This document shows, one piece after another, positions 40,101 to 55,100 of a stretch of 64,000 nucleotides of DNA. The notes beneath the pieces are model-generated. The model made no database searches and was not told the origin of the DNA. It saw only the letters and a list, made by a program, of their open reading frames with translations. Source of the DNA: Siphonodentalium dalli. Its lineage: Eukaryota > Mollusca > Scaphopoda > Gadilida > Siphonodentaliidae. The translations under genes and the position numbers were made by a program. Numbering within the stretch: position 1 is the stretch's first letter; each line of letters starts with the position of its first letter. The DNA lies in the NCBI GenBank assembly GCA_032622095.1, contig CP136061.1, positions 68,017,127-68,081,126 of the forward strand. Reading direction: 5' to 3'.

Positions 40101-43100
40101 CACTTTAACAAATGCATCACTATTGACATAATGCTTAACAAGGGGGATTATTAATTTGAATATGTCCTCACTTCTGACAGCCATAATTCACTTGGAATTA
40201 AAATATGCGATTGATTTGGGCAGATTAAGCTTAGATCTGTCGATAAATGTAGAGGTTTCATACAAAATGTGTATTATTTTTATCGATAAATTCTGTGTTT
40301 GGAATCAACATATATGTTTGTTATCATCTGTGTTAAGAGTTTTCGAACAGTTTAACCTAGAATTATGTGACAGATTGTATAGAATATAGGTTTTAAATTA
40401 CTTGAGCGATTGGCATTGTATTGGTGAATTAGGAATCAAATCAGGTTTTAGTGAATTAAGGCCGTTAGAAGTGAGAAAGTATTCGACTAAGTAATCCCCC
40501 TTGTTAAGCATTATGTCAATAGCGATGATCGTTTTTAATTTATGTTTTAGTCACTTTTTAAACGACAAGCCCAGGCTGCGTCATGTAGCTTACCATTAGC
40601 TACACTGGAAGTCATATCCCCCCCCCCCCCCCAAGGTATTTAATTTCTTATTTCAGTCTGCTGACCTCTTGAAATCATGTACTGAAGCGCTCCAATAGGA
40701 TTCTGGCATAATGAATGATACAAGCCCCCTTAATTGTCTGAAAATAATGAATGAATAACTCAAAAGCTTACCTTGAATGAAAAGGTTTGTTCTATTTCTA
40801 CTGGTATTTCACTTCCGATGGGATCCGTCTTAAACAGTTTCAAAGTTCCATCAGAAGATTGATCGGTCGACCTCGTAACACATTTCACCTCATTTTTATT
40901 TCTGCAAAAAATGGAGCTAAATTTATTATGTGATATTTACAGAAGAACACAAGTTTACTTTCAGGGTCCCAAGTATAGCAATGTCCTAAAATTGACTCCT
41001 TAACCACATCAGAATTATGGGTAATGTTTTAGGAATTAGTCGGAAATATGGCTTTGTGATGCTCCGTAGAATAGACACTGACTTTGTGACGCTCCAACGC
41101 TCTGCTATGCTCGCCATCATGAGAGACGAGCATAATCAATTGAGAAATTCCCCAACCAATCAGAAAAGAGCATCCCAGTTCAGGCCTTTAGATTAGCCTA
41201 ATTTGGGGATATTTAGGGAAACCGCGGGGTGGGTTTCGGGAGGGGGGGGGTACCCCCTTTTGAATATAGGGGGTCCGGGGGGTTCCCCCAGTGGATAATA
41301 TTTTTTAAAGGTAAGCCTAAAATGGGGTCTATCTGGTTGGTTCTGAAGCATTCAGCAAGTTATATTACCCTTATATTTTCAAGTTTTGTAAGTTACAATC
41401 TGATATTTATTACCACTTGGGAATATTGGATCATTTGACATCAACAAAGCCATTTTATAGATGTATGGTGCTTGAAATTTCTCCAAGCAGTCCACCAACA
41501 TACTGATCGTGGGTATTGCCAATTAAAATTTAATTTAATGTGAACCTGAAAAAAGTTAGAAAGTTGATATGTTGTGGTCAAATGAAGCAATATAGTAATA
41601 GTATATACACACACAAACAGGTCATAAAAAGGGTGAAAATATTTAATGAAAATTTAAATCCAGAAAGTTCAAATAGGCTCATCAACAAACAGAAATATAT
41701 ATTAAGTTACAGTTGCCAAACTGACTGTATATCTTATCTGAAAGTCATTACACAATTACTTAGATCAAGTTGATCATAAACACTGCATGTCTTGAGCAAC
41801 AGAATCAGTATTTGCTTTATTTTGAACTAATAACAAGTAACTACTGTAACTACTAAACTAGGCAAAACTGATGTTTTAAAGTGGTACTGGACACTAAATA
41901 TTGCCATTTATTTTATGGGACCATCTCATATTATACCCAACAAGATTTATACAGCCAACAAATGAATAAATTGAGCAATGAATGAGTGCCATATACACTC
42001 ATGTGCTTTAAGAATAACTCATTTTCATTAAAATTATCTTGTTGTTTCCATTTTTTCAAAGAGCACCTGTATGAGTGTATTTGCAATCATCCAGGGCACA
42101 AATTTATCCAAATGTTGCATACATTCTGTTGGATATAATATGAGATCGTCCCATAATGATAAATCATAAAAATTAAAATGCCAAAATTTAGTGTTCATAA
42201 TGACTTCATTACCCTTTAATGTTTCACTGTAACTAATGTAACTTAATATGTCTGTTTTTGTTGAAGTCCTTGTCAAATATATTTATAATTTCATTGATGG
42301 ATGTGTTGTCCAAAGGGAGTGGAAACATGCATATTCTAATTAGTTTATCAAGAGTCTCATCTTTTGTCGATCCCTGATGTTTTCCCAGTAACAATTGCAT
42401 TTGGCTGAAACCACTCTCGGAAATGGCATTAGAGATAGGTAGAACACAACATATATTAAGAAAAAAGCTCATGTTCATGTAAGCCATATCAGCCAAATTA
42501 TCCTCACACAGTACTTCGAGTACATCTGCTGGTGTAGTACTTTTTTTTTTTAGCATGTCAATCTTTTCCTCTATTTTATTTATTTCATACTGGGGCACAT
42601 ATTTCTTAAGGGACTCTGCTGTCTTAAAGTCTAATCTTTTCTGCAAATGTTTTATTTGCTCTGTGTTCTCACAATCCCATTTTTGTTTCATAAGTTGGAT
42701 ATGAGTGTATAACATATTGTATTCCTTTACTAATTCACCAAGAAAAATAATTTTCTCAGCCTCACAGTCAGTGCCGCTTACACCATCAGTCTTAGGCTGT
42801 AAGTCATAAAACTCAAGAAGTCTGCTCAGGTGCATCTCTATCAGTTCGTTGTCAAGTTCATGAGCATGGTTTATCGGTTTGATGAATAATTCCAACAAGC
42901 TAGTGACAATGGTACTTTGATCATCATAGAATGCAGCATTGAGCTCATTGATCAGTGATTGACAAAATGGTAAAACGAAGTCAGTCTCATATTTTACTCT
43001 GTCAAATTCTACTACCCTCACTCCACTTCTGGTTCCGCGAACATAACCTGAGCTCTCAGAGCGGTATGATTGAGATTTTTGGATGTAGGTATCCACTTTA

Positions 43101-46100
43101 GAATAATAACCCTGAGACATATTTGGTAGACCCTTCAAATAACAATTCAACACATTCACATACTCAACAACTTGTGGGATGTTGGCAGTCGTAGCCTGTA
43201 GCATATTGGAGAGAATGTTTGTGTGAATGTAGGATGTCCGTCATCAATAAAAGAGTACACACATTTTCCGGATCAGTCAGACGCTGGTTAATGCCGAGAT
43301 ACTTGGTGTCGCCTTTCCTTTGAAACATATTTGCAAATGTTACCAATAAATCTTCATACCTGTCGCAAACTCTCTTCGAAGCTTTGAAATGTGACAACCA
43401 CCGCGTCAAACATGCCCTCAATGAAATGTTTTCTCTCCGTTTATAGATTGAATTTGGTTGAAAACTATTTTAGCAACCTTACTTGCATCAATAGCTTCAT
43501 ATATGTCATATAGAAGTTCATCGTAGCTGCTCATTAATGGATATGCTTTTTTCAAATGAACAAAAACTAAAGCTAAACAGTGATTACGGCAATTGATGTA
43601 GATGGCTTTTGGAAAATAATTGCGCCACAATGCCTGAACACCATCTGTTTTTCTACACATTGTATTTGTACCATCAAAACACATGAAGCGTATGTTCTCC
43701 ATTGCAAACTCCTCACCAGCAATAACCTCCTTCATTGCAGCATAAAGACTGGGTGCATCAAAGTAAGAATTTGCATCAATGACATGGTCATCACTATCAT
43801 GATTAGTAACAGATTTAATGTTAAGGAAAACACGGGGTACAAAGGTTCCTAATATCTTGCTTGGGTCCACCCATGACAGAAACCTGATCATCTTGTCATG
43901 ATCATTATATATGCTTCTGAATCATCACAATAGAAAGTAAAATGTTTTCCACGCTCCATTGATTCACTTGTTTTGTGAATGCAGAATTTATTATAGGCAG
44001 TCAATAGTTCTTCGACTGATGGACCAGAAATGTACTGCCCATATCCTTTATTTCGGGAGAAGAAATCTGTTGTGATTGCATGGTTCTTGGAAGTCAACAA
44101 GAAACTTTACAAGTCTGCAAATTGGGATTTTGCAATGTAATGGTGTACTAGTACATGATAGTCCAGTGTTTTTATTAGGTGTGATAAATACTGACGATTG
44201 TTTGTGACAACGTCAATATGTGATTTGTCAAAAACACCAGCCAAACCCCTTGATGGATTAACCGAAGAGCAGTGGTTTCATTTTCTTTGCAACGTTTGTG
44301 AATAGCTGACTTTAGGTGGTCTTCAAGTCTCGCTTTAAGGTGGCATCCAAGGTCTGATCCTGTTACAGGGAAAGCAGCATTCTGCGGATGATTTCTGTCT
44401 GCGGCTGTACAATATTTTGAACAAATAAGACATAAAAAGCCATAGACAAATGTAGGGTATTGTTCTAATATAGCTTTAATATATCGCTTCTCAGGCCAAC
44501 AGAAGAAGCCTTAGTTTCAGAAGTGGAAGGAACCTGTGATGTTTTTTCTGAGTCAGAAGAGGTAGTAGAAGCAGATGGAGTAGAAGGAACCTTTGGAGTT
44601 TGGTCCAAGTCCTCTGTGACTACTTCTGGTTCAGTGAGAACGTCAGCATTGCAGCTGGTTTTCAACATGTTGTGCAACTTTAAATAATGAAATTATTTTT
44701 TTACTACCATCATCATCTTGCTTTTTTCTTTTAGAACTGTATGTTATACTCTCTTTGTTGTGAGATTTACCCGTAGTTCTGGGCCTACCGCGCGCACTCA
44801 TATCGAAATTTCGAAAAGGGGCGATTTTCAAACTATTCTGCAAATGTCCAGCACCATATTTGGAGGCCTTTCCAGTCTACCCCCCCCTATTATTCTTCAA
44901 AGATTATGGGGGGGGTGTAAAATGTAATACCAATACTTACTTTTTGAGAATCCTACAATCAATGTCGTCACCAAATTTGACTGAATTCAGTATATTATAT
45001 ATACAGTTAAGATTGGTTCCAGTGATTGTTACTGGAGTACCCCCATCTATCAGTCCATGTGTAGGTGACATCTGAAATCATAACTGATTAAATGTATTTT
45101 ATTGCAAAAATTTTATCACAAAGGGATCGGAGCACACATTCTCTAATTATTGCACTTCTCCCACAAAATAGGGCCCTGCGAATCGGGTGTTTTCATCTCG
45201 ATTCGAATCAGGCAAATGATTCGAAATCGAATCAAATCTCGAATCGAATCATTGTTACTGAGCCAATTGAGTTTAAATACATAGAACTTCGAAGTAACAC
45301 CTAAAATTGCCTGGCGAAAACCGCCTTTTGTTCGTCGATGTAGTGCAATGTGTGCAGATTATGCGCTTATCTGCACACCTCTAGGCATTTTCTGTGCCTA
45401 TGCAATCATTGAGTATCAATGTCGACGTAAATACGGACAAGCTTACCGCGTGATGCCTGTTTCATTTTGTTGAATAGCGCAGTATTTTTCACTACATGTA
45501 CACTTGTGATAATTGTGTTATCTGTCGCTTGAACTGATAGACTTACTGAACAATGTTTACAAAAGTACTCAGGACTTAAATTCAGACTCCCATTTACGCA
45601 AATCAAACAAAGATCTCAAATCTGGCATACGGGTGTGTTATGGAATTGCCATGATTCCTGGAATGACACTAGCACACAGCCTTGTATGGCAATTTGTTCA
45701 GTGTTCACTTTTATCATTCTTACAGATTGGGTAAATTAGTTATAGATTAGTTAAGAAATTTAAGTAACTCTTGTTTCGATTATTAAGGTTATATATGCAG
45801 TTATAACCGAAAAGTTTGAAGATAGTTCTATAATAAGAGTTATTTCTTACAATATAATCTGTCATTTCACAAGAGAACCACCATAATCAGAAGGTATAAG
45901 TATAAAAGACGCGTAAAACTTTGAGACTATCGCCGTCGTAAAGACGCACACCAAAGTTGAAATTGATATGAACGCTGCCAATCAAACATCCAATTATCAG
46001 TGATCAAGTGGTGTTATGAATTCATCGCTTTTGATTGGCTAGTGAACAGTGTACATGCATTGATCAACTGATCACACTCCACTGTCACAGCAGGTGTTCC

Positions 46101-49100
46101 AGAAATATTTTGCATGTACTGTGACACAAGTTGTTAGTTTCTGAAACTACATTTCTTTGCAAATGTTAGCTCGATCGAGTCTTGTTTATTTTTCTATGTA
46201 CTTATGCACCAAAATACGGATGGATAATTATCACTAAATGTTATGGCAGAGCAGTAGTACTACCTGAAGGAATTTGTATGCAGCATCTGAATCACCGTTT
46301 ATATCGCAAAAAGTATCGAATAGTTTCCATGTACATTTTAGGCATGCGGTATATATAGGCATGGTCATATGGCACGATGCTGCCATGAGTGTTGTCATTT
46401 CAATAGCAGAAGTAATCAAGAAATTTAGGGGTTATCGAGAAATAACCATTTATGTGGTCTGAATGACTAAATGTGTGACAACCAATGGTTTTATAGTATT
46501 CAGAGGATTGACAGCTTATGATAAAATTATTTGTCGATAACATTGCATGTCCTGCCATCGGACATAACGGTATGTGCGTAAGTTTAAGTCGCTTGCTATA
46601 TGTTATTATAGTGAATTTTCTTTTCCGGTAAGAGCATTATGGTCTGTAGAAAGCACGGAAATGCACCTGTCACCAAAGATTCGAAGAACTCCGAATCATG
46701 GTAGCCGATTTCGAATCGAATCGAATCAGGTGAACGATTTTGAATTGAATCGATTCGCAGGGCCATACCACAAAAGTACATAAATGTTGGAATATATATA
46801 AATCATACAATTTTGCAAACATGACATTTTATAACATAAACAGAAAAGAAGAGTAAATGTCTAATGAAATATATACATTTCAGTGAGTTTATGTGTAGTT
46901 TTGTGAGCTGTTGTTATGTGAGAGGTCATTGCGACATTGCAAGTTATTTTTTCTTTTACAAAATGGTGGCACATACAAATCAATTAAAGCAATTAGGTGA
47001 TTGAGAAATAAATGCTTAATAGTCCAGGAGATATTGGTCAACCTCTGCACCCCCCCCCCCCCCCAGAGGACTCAACTTCACCGAACTAATTTGCTTTCTT
47101 AATGTCTCCTCTAATTTTTTTCGCTTGTTAGCAAGAAAAAAAGTGGCCGCAGAGACTCCAGACAAGATGGCGTCCATTTTTTGTATATGCACCAGGTCTC
47201 TTTGATCGTCGTTATAGTAAAGATGATGTCACATGCGGTATTCTTTTCCGTTCAATTCGTTATGGTAATATAAGACCCTTACAAATTAGCCAAAAATCCG
47301 ACACAAAAATCCAATATGTGAAATTTGCTATTTTTCGGACATTTCAACAGCACCTTTTCGTTTGTCTCTGTGGGAAAATATTGGCATCTTGACGCGATTT
47401 TACACATTTATCATCTAGAAGAGTCATTGACGAATATACGGGGAACATAATATACATTCCCTGCCAGATAATTTTGTCAGATATCACATTTTCCCAAATG
47501 CCGGTATAATCCTGTCAAAGCCGAAACAACGCTAATAACGCAACATTTGTCTGTTTCGAATCAATGCGTGTTATTGCTATTATTACTCCAGCCATGATTA
47601 TATATGTGCGGGAGATACCTAGGCTAAGATTCTTCTTTATCTGAGTTGGGGAATATACATCCAAATCCAAGATGGCAGTCAAAATGGCCACCAGAAAAAT
47701 CGCCGAAAATAACTGATTTTAACATTAGAGAGTGTTATTGTCACGACAATTCCACACCTGCTTACTATTGTGAGTTGGGAACACTGAGTCGAAGAACTGT
47801 CCTTATATTGCATCCAAATAAAAGTCCCCCAAATCCAAAATGGCGCCCACAATGGCGGACAGATTTAGAAAAATCACCGAAAATCCCTCATATTCTCATC
47901 ATTGGGCATTATTGTCGAGACAACTCCACCCATGCTTACAGTTGAGTTGGAAATACTGTGGTGAAGTAATTACCTCACATCCCATGCAAGAAATGGTTTT
48001 CCAAATCTAAGATGGCAGCCAAAATCGCGACCGATATTTGAAAACACGCCTTTACTTTCTTACAATGGGTGTTATTGTTTCGCAAATTCTACCCACCATT
48101 TTACATGTTGATATGGAATATTGATATGAAGTATTCATTTGAGTTTGGCAATTGATATTCAAGGTCAAGATGGCAGCTAAACTGGAGGCCAGAAATTGAA
48201 AAGAAATCGATATTTTCACATAAAAATTCAACTTTTTGTAATAATATCAATATGTATGGACGAAACTATACACAAACCATCTATTAGTTCAAATTAAAAA
48301 GTATCAAAACCCATAACATTGCTCGTATCCTTCTAGATGTATGAAAACCGACAATTAATATCGCGATGTGGCATTTTGAAATCCATTCGACACTTAGCGC
48401 CGATAATGGCCGTAACTGTAGGTGCGTCGAATAGCCATATCAAAACAATTACCTGATAACATATTCTGATTTGCCACGTCCATAATGATCTGGACCAGTT
48501 TCCATTTCTTTGCCTGATAAATCTAGGTCGCTCACACCGACAAAGTATTCAACACTTCCTGGGAGAAGGGTCCCACTAACCATAACGTTTCAAACAATTA
48601 ATTTTCCGGTGTCCAGCTTAAGATTTTAAATACTTGCTAAATATGGGATTTGTGCATCATCTTGAACTGGAAATGCATATGGTCGATAAGTATACAAGCT
48701 TACAGAACGTCATCTCTATGTATGTCTTTCTCATACTCCATGGGGATAACGACATGTACACCTGGCGAACTTCCCAGTTAACTAGTCACTTCTCAATAGA
48801 TGGTTAAACTCACAAACTTAGTGAACATATTGGCATACGTGCTTACGTGGACAACTTCGGCAGTGTTTTGAAGGTTGCTGGCTGTCTCATTCCCTTGGAC
48901 AGATGCCTATCTGCTAAGGAGAAGACCATAATGTACCGACTACCCACACTTCTTGACCATGATCCTTAGCAAACTGTGTGACATCCCCCAGTCATCTCGT
49001 CGAATAGCTCCCAGCAGATAAGAACTATACTCGCGGTGCTAGTTAGTGGACATGCGTCATGATAGTGGGAATGAAATGGGCCACAGTATACACCCCTCAC

Positions 49101-52100
49101 TAACACCAGGTGCATGTTTAAGATATAGAATGTCATGCGTGTTTGTGTTTTGTTGTGGTAAGATTGTATTTCCACATCCGTTTCAAGGCCGTTCTGAATT
49201 AACTTGACCAGACGTATAATTTTGTCTGGATAATACTATCGTAGCCTCCCTAGAACAGTCGGGTGGGCTATTAAAAGGATAATTTCTTTATAGAATGAAG
49301 GTATGCGTTGTTTTTATCCTCTCTCAGGGTTAGTGTCAGTATGTGGGCGGTATTATTCAAGAAAATGTCAGGAAATGTGGTGCATTTATTTCACTGTGTG
49401 TTTAAAGAACAATTTATAGTCTCGATGGCAATGGACGTGGATGTTGGTGAACGTGACCTTTATGATCATATAGCTTTATATTATATAACTTTAGAATATA
49501 GTAGTTAATATGTCTCATGCAGACAATGGTTGGAATGGTAATGTTAATTACCTTGAAATCACTTGGTGTACCCAACGTAGGACAAACTGAATGCAAGATC
49601 CCATCAAAGTAACATTCCTCTAGATGTTCTTCGCGTTGAACCCTTGTGTTGATGGCATTGTACTTTCTTGAACCATACCGAACACCACCCAGCGTGAGTA
49701 TGACATATCAACCAACTATCAAAGGCATCGTCTTTAAGACTACATCCCAGTCTGGGTGGGTCATAGTAGTAGCCAATGGTACACGTCTGGTCCAGTTGAT
49801 TAAGAACGGCTTCCAAATGGATGGGAAGATACAATCTTAGCATAAAAGGAAAGCAAAGCCACATGAGATCATGTCTGAATCTAAAACATATTCAAAGAAG
49901 GGGCGGTGAAGTCATGGTCCAATTTCATTTCCACTATCATGACACATGCCCACAAACTAGCACTGCGTATATTAATTGTTATTATCTGCTTGGATCTGTA
50001 CGGTGAGATGATTTCTGGACGCCACCATGACTGTTCTTATGTTCATGGTCAAGAAGTGTGGGTATATTATGCATTATGGTCTTCTACGCCTTAGCAGAAA
50101 GGCATCCGTCAAATGTTAGGCTTCCAAAATGGAAGCCATATACAGAAGTTGTCCACGTACATTAGTACGTGAATATGTGAATTGATGAACCATATATTGA
50201 GAAGTGGCTCGATGGGAAGATCACCAGATGTACATTTTGTTATCCCCATTAGGTAACCAAATCTGAAAAATACGCAGACAGAGAGGTCCTTCTGGAAGCT
50301 AGTATATACGCATCGACCACATACCTTTCTAGTTTATCATGAAAGATGATGCTCAGATCCCATATATACGTTCAGAATTATACCATAGCTACCACGAATG
50401 AAGCTCACCAAACACGTGAGCTTGACACCGGCATAAGTGTTGTTTGATTAGTGTGACCAAGAAAACTGTGTTGGTGTGAGCGAGATGGATCAGTGTGATG
50501 AAGAGACGGATGCTGGTCCAGGTAATGCTGAATGTGGCAAATCAGGATAAGCTCAGGTACTGTTGTTTTGATTCTTGGAAGTCATAATATGACTATTCGG
50601 TGCAACCATATGCGGTTACGGCCATTAGTTACGGCTTAGTGGAAAATGGATTTTGAAATGCCACATCGCGATTATTGTGGGTTTTCATCCTTCCAGAAGG
50701 CTACAACCTATGTTGGAACTAATAGATGGCTTATATACTGTTTCATCCAATCCATACATATTGATATTATGACAAAAAGTTGAAATTAGTATGTGACAAT
50801 TTCGACTTCTTTTCAATTTTTGGCCGCCAGTTTGTCCGCCACCTTGACTGTGAGAGTTGGCCAAACTCAAATGAATACTTCATATCAATGTTCCATATGA
50901 ACATGTAACAATAACGCCCATAGTAAGAAAGTAAAGGAATGTAAGCTTGTTTTCAAATTTCAAATGGCCGCCATCTTCGATTTGGAAAACAATTTCCTTC
51001 ATCAGATGCAAGGTAATTACTTCACCTCAGTATTTCCAACTTAACTGTCAGCATGTATGGAGTTGTCTCGACAATAATGCCCAATAATGTGAAAATGAGG
51101 GAATTTCGGTGATTTTTCTGAATCTGTCCACCATTGTGGGCGCCATTTTGGATTTGGGGGACTTTTATTTGGATGTGATATAAGGACAGTTCATCACCTC
51201 AGTGTTCCCAACTCACAATAGTAAGCAGGTGTGGAGTTGTCGTGATAATAACACTCACTGATGTTAAAATCAGCGATTTTCGGCAATTTTTCTATTTCTG
51301 GTGGCCATTTTGGCCGCCATCTTGGATTTGGGTGAATATTCCTCAACTCAGGTATAAGAGGAATGTTAGCTCAAGAATCTCCTGCACATATATATGCATG
51401 GGCTTTGTTATGATAGCAATAACATTCATTGATTCGAAACAGACATTGCATTATTAGCGTCGATTCGGCTTTGACCGGATTATACCGGATTTTGGGAAAA
51501 CGTGATATCGGACAAAACTATACAGCAAGAAATGTATATTATGATCCCAGTGTGTTCGCCAATGACTCTTCTAGACAATAAATTTATAAAATTCCGTCAT
51601 GATGCCAATATTTTCCCACAGAGACAAACGAAAGGTGGTGAAATGTCCGAAAAATAGCAAATTTTCACATTTCGGTGGCCATCTTGGCCACCATATTGGA
51701 TTTTTGTGTCGGATTTTTGGCTAATTTGTAAGGGTTGTATATTACCATAACGAATCGAAGGAAAAACCAGACCGCATGTGGCATCATCTTGACTATAACG
51801 GCGATCAAAGAGACCTGGTGCATATAAAAATAAAAGTGTCAATGACACTGTAGCTCAACTTGAAAAGGGAATAATTTCATGTGTTACAGTCAATGGAGCG
51901 ATTATGAATGCGGAAGTTGAAATGTCTAAGTAATTCTAGATTATCAACATGAAGAGATATATATAAAAGTAAAATCCAAGATGGTTGCTGGTGGCTATGT
52001 TTTCCAATGATATTCAAAAACATTCGATAGCTTCCATCTAGTAGATCAATATCAAGATTAATATGAAGTCTGGAGATGATCGGATGAGGGAAGTGGACTG

Positions 52101-55100
52101 TAGGGTGTGCCAAAGGATTTAGTCATGCAAAGAGTAAAATCCAAGGTGACTGCCAGTAGATATGTTTTAATGACCACCGTTCCCATCTACATCCCAATGT
52201 CAACAGCCATGACAAATTTTATGATGATCAGACCAAAGGTACGACCTGTAGCCCGTGCCAAAGGATTTAGTCATGCAAAGAGTAAAATCCAAGATGGCTG
52301 CTGGCGGCCATGTTTATTGGCCGAATGACCCGCAAAATGACTCGTTCCCATCTAAATGTCAATATTAACATCCATGACAAATTTCATGATGATCAGTCGA
52401 ACAGTACGACCTGTAGCCCGTGATAATGGATTGATCATGATGATCTGACCAAAGGTACGACCTGTGGCCTGTGCCAAAGGATTTAGTCATGCAAAGAGTA
52501 AAATCCAAGATGGCTGCCAGCAGCAATGTTTTCTGGCCGAAAGACATTCCCATCTACATGTCAATATTAACATCCATGACAAATTTCATAATGATCAGTC
52601 GAACAGTACGACCTGTAGCCCATGCTAATGGATTGAATTTTGATATCCAAGATGGCCGCTGGCAGCCATGTTTTTTGTCCGAATGACCCCAAAATGACTC
52701 ATTCCCATCTACATCCCAATCTATGTCAACAGCCATGACAAATTTCATGACGATCAGACTAAAGGTACGACACGTAGCCCGTGCTAAAGGATTTAGCCAT
52801 GTTTTTTGGCCGATTGACCTCAAAATTACTCGTTCCCATCTACAGGTCTACTTTTGTGAAAAAGACTATGCAGATCCTAGGCTTTTTAGCTGCGGAAAAA
52901 TTTCTGGCTATTATATGGCAATTTTTTAGCCCAGCTAGGCAAATTTCTGTTAATTAACAGGGCCACTAATTGTGGGTTAAAATGATATCTATTATCACTT
53001 ATAATAGTTACCTCTGTAACATGTGGCATGCATTTCTTTGTCTCCTGATTATTAGCAGCACAAGATTTCTCACATGACTCTCCGCACCATTTACAATTAT
53101 ATGGATTCATCTCCCAACAAGAACAGCAATCGTTGGCCAGCCATTCACACTTATAAAGGGTAACTGAAATGAACATCAGCTGCTCAATTGCATGATTACA
53201 ATCATAATTATAAGAACAAACAGTCAATTTCAGTTAATTGCATATTTTGGATCTTTGCATAAAATTGCTTCACTAAACCATTTATTGTTTCTTACCCATT
53301 TATTATCAAGGTCAAAGTATATTCCACATTTGCATACCAAAATCACCGAAAATGTCCTAAAATAAGCCAAAAATCTGACATAATGGAGTTGATTTGGTAA
53401 AATATTTAATATCAAGATGTTTGTTAAAGGGACAGATGGACTTCTTTATAGGTTATAATTTAGAAATTACAGTTACAAAGTTATGAGATTTCCTCAAGAA
53501 TATACTAATAGCTAGTATAGTATAAAGATAGTATGAATCCGATGTTATCAATAAAACACACTTTGTGTTATCCGAGCATTTGTTTATATACAAAATGTTA
53601 CACCATGGTGATTTTTTTCGAAGATTGATTCACAGTGACCCAATCAACAACAAAATCTTGAGTGGCGAGGATGAGCAGTCGCTATACCGGTATGTTGTAA
53701 ACAACTTGGTGACAGTTTTAAACAAAGTTCACTTAGTGGGGTCTACCTGGTGTTGAGTGTTTTACTTATCGCATTCTCTTTACATACTTTACTGTAACAT
53801 AACACAGCATACAAACTTGACAAGAGTATACTATTTACAAAATATTTATGTTTGGTATAAGAACAAGTCTGTCTATATTTCATTAATCTTTCTGTTTATG
53901 ACGGTTTTAACGGATGTGACTATCTTAACAGCAATACCCACGGCAAAGGCCATACATGCCTTTAATCCATTTCATGACTGGAGCTTCCTGAAATTTTTAG
54001 AAAACCCTGTGCCAATGCATTCTCTTATATATGTAAGTCTCCCATACCTCGCATTTTTAAGAGAATAAATTGGCACAACAATATTTAACTTGACCTTGTA
54101 AGCCAGTGCATTCTCTTATAAGAGAATGCACTGGCACAAGATTTTTAATGCTGCACCAGCATAGCTCCCGTCATGAAAGAGTTAAATGTAAATCTTTGAT
54201 ATCTTGGCTTAGACAAAAATCGAACTTATCCATGTTATGTTCATGTGTGAATTTGACCTGAATCAATGGGAATTTAAGAACTAGCATAAATGAGACCCAT
54301 CACAGTGACAAGAGCTGGTTAACCCTTTACCCAACAAAACGGCCAAAACCGGCCAAATAAAGCTTCAACAGCCTAAAATATCTTCGGTCTCTCTCAATAA
54401 CACCATACAAATATGGATATCATTGGAACCGGCTCCTTGACCACATTGTGATAGTTACAGTTATGCCCTGTGCCAATGCATTCTCTTATATATGTGAGTC
54501 GACCATAGGTCGCCTCGCATATATAAGAGAATGCATTGGCCTAAAAAAAATCTTTTTTTAACACTTTTTACCATTTTTTCTTACATTCTTTAACAATTTT
54601 ATAATTTTTAATGTGTTAAGCCAATGCATTCTCTTATATATGCGAGGTGACCTATGGTCGACTCGCATATATAAGAGAATGCATTGGCACAGGGCCCTTC
54701 TGTTGGGTAAAGGGTTAAAAGCATGGTTACAAAAAATAGGACATAATGAGCTATGTTGGGTGATAATCTGCAGAAGAACATGTTTTCTTGAATAACATGC
54801 AGTTTTCATTTACGATTAACACACCTACCAACTATCAATCTGATGCCTCTCTGGCGACACAGATGCTTCAAGGCCTACAAATAGTGTGTCTGTCATTTGC
54901 AGAATGAGGTCACTGAGAGTGATTTAGTGATGTTAGCAGGCTAGCATCACCAAACTAACCATTCTGCTTAGGCCTCATCTTCTGGAAAGTATCTATTGTC
55001 TCAAAATAATGTTGTTTTTAGTTACTTTTTCCCTTCTGGGAAGTTTCTATATCCCCAAATTTTCAGAAGATAAAATGCGTAATCGAGGTGACTAATGGGT

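Larger units (their letters stand above)
41220..44925 (-). mobile_element. hAT-type autonomous transposon, probable extent
   Basis: Surrounds the decayed transposase. The left flank at 41220-41300 has a G-rich tract with gggtccggggggttccccc, of a kind seen near ends of invertebrate hAT elements; the right side at 44878-44918 has an inverted cccccc...gggggg hairpin. A target duplication was not found, so both limits are estimates. A separate MITE lies inside at 41876-42222. Confidence 0.5.

Noticed and set aside
47183-51830. Palindrome as an assembly artefact
   Set aside because: The arms differ at many positions and contain independent insertions and deletions, which a fold-over misassembly would not.
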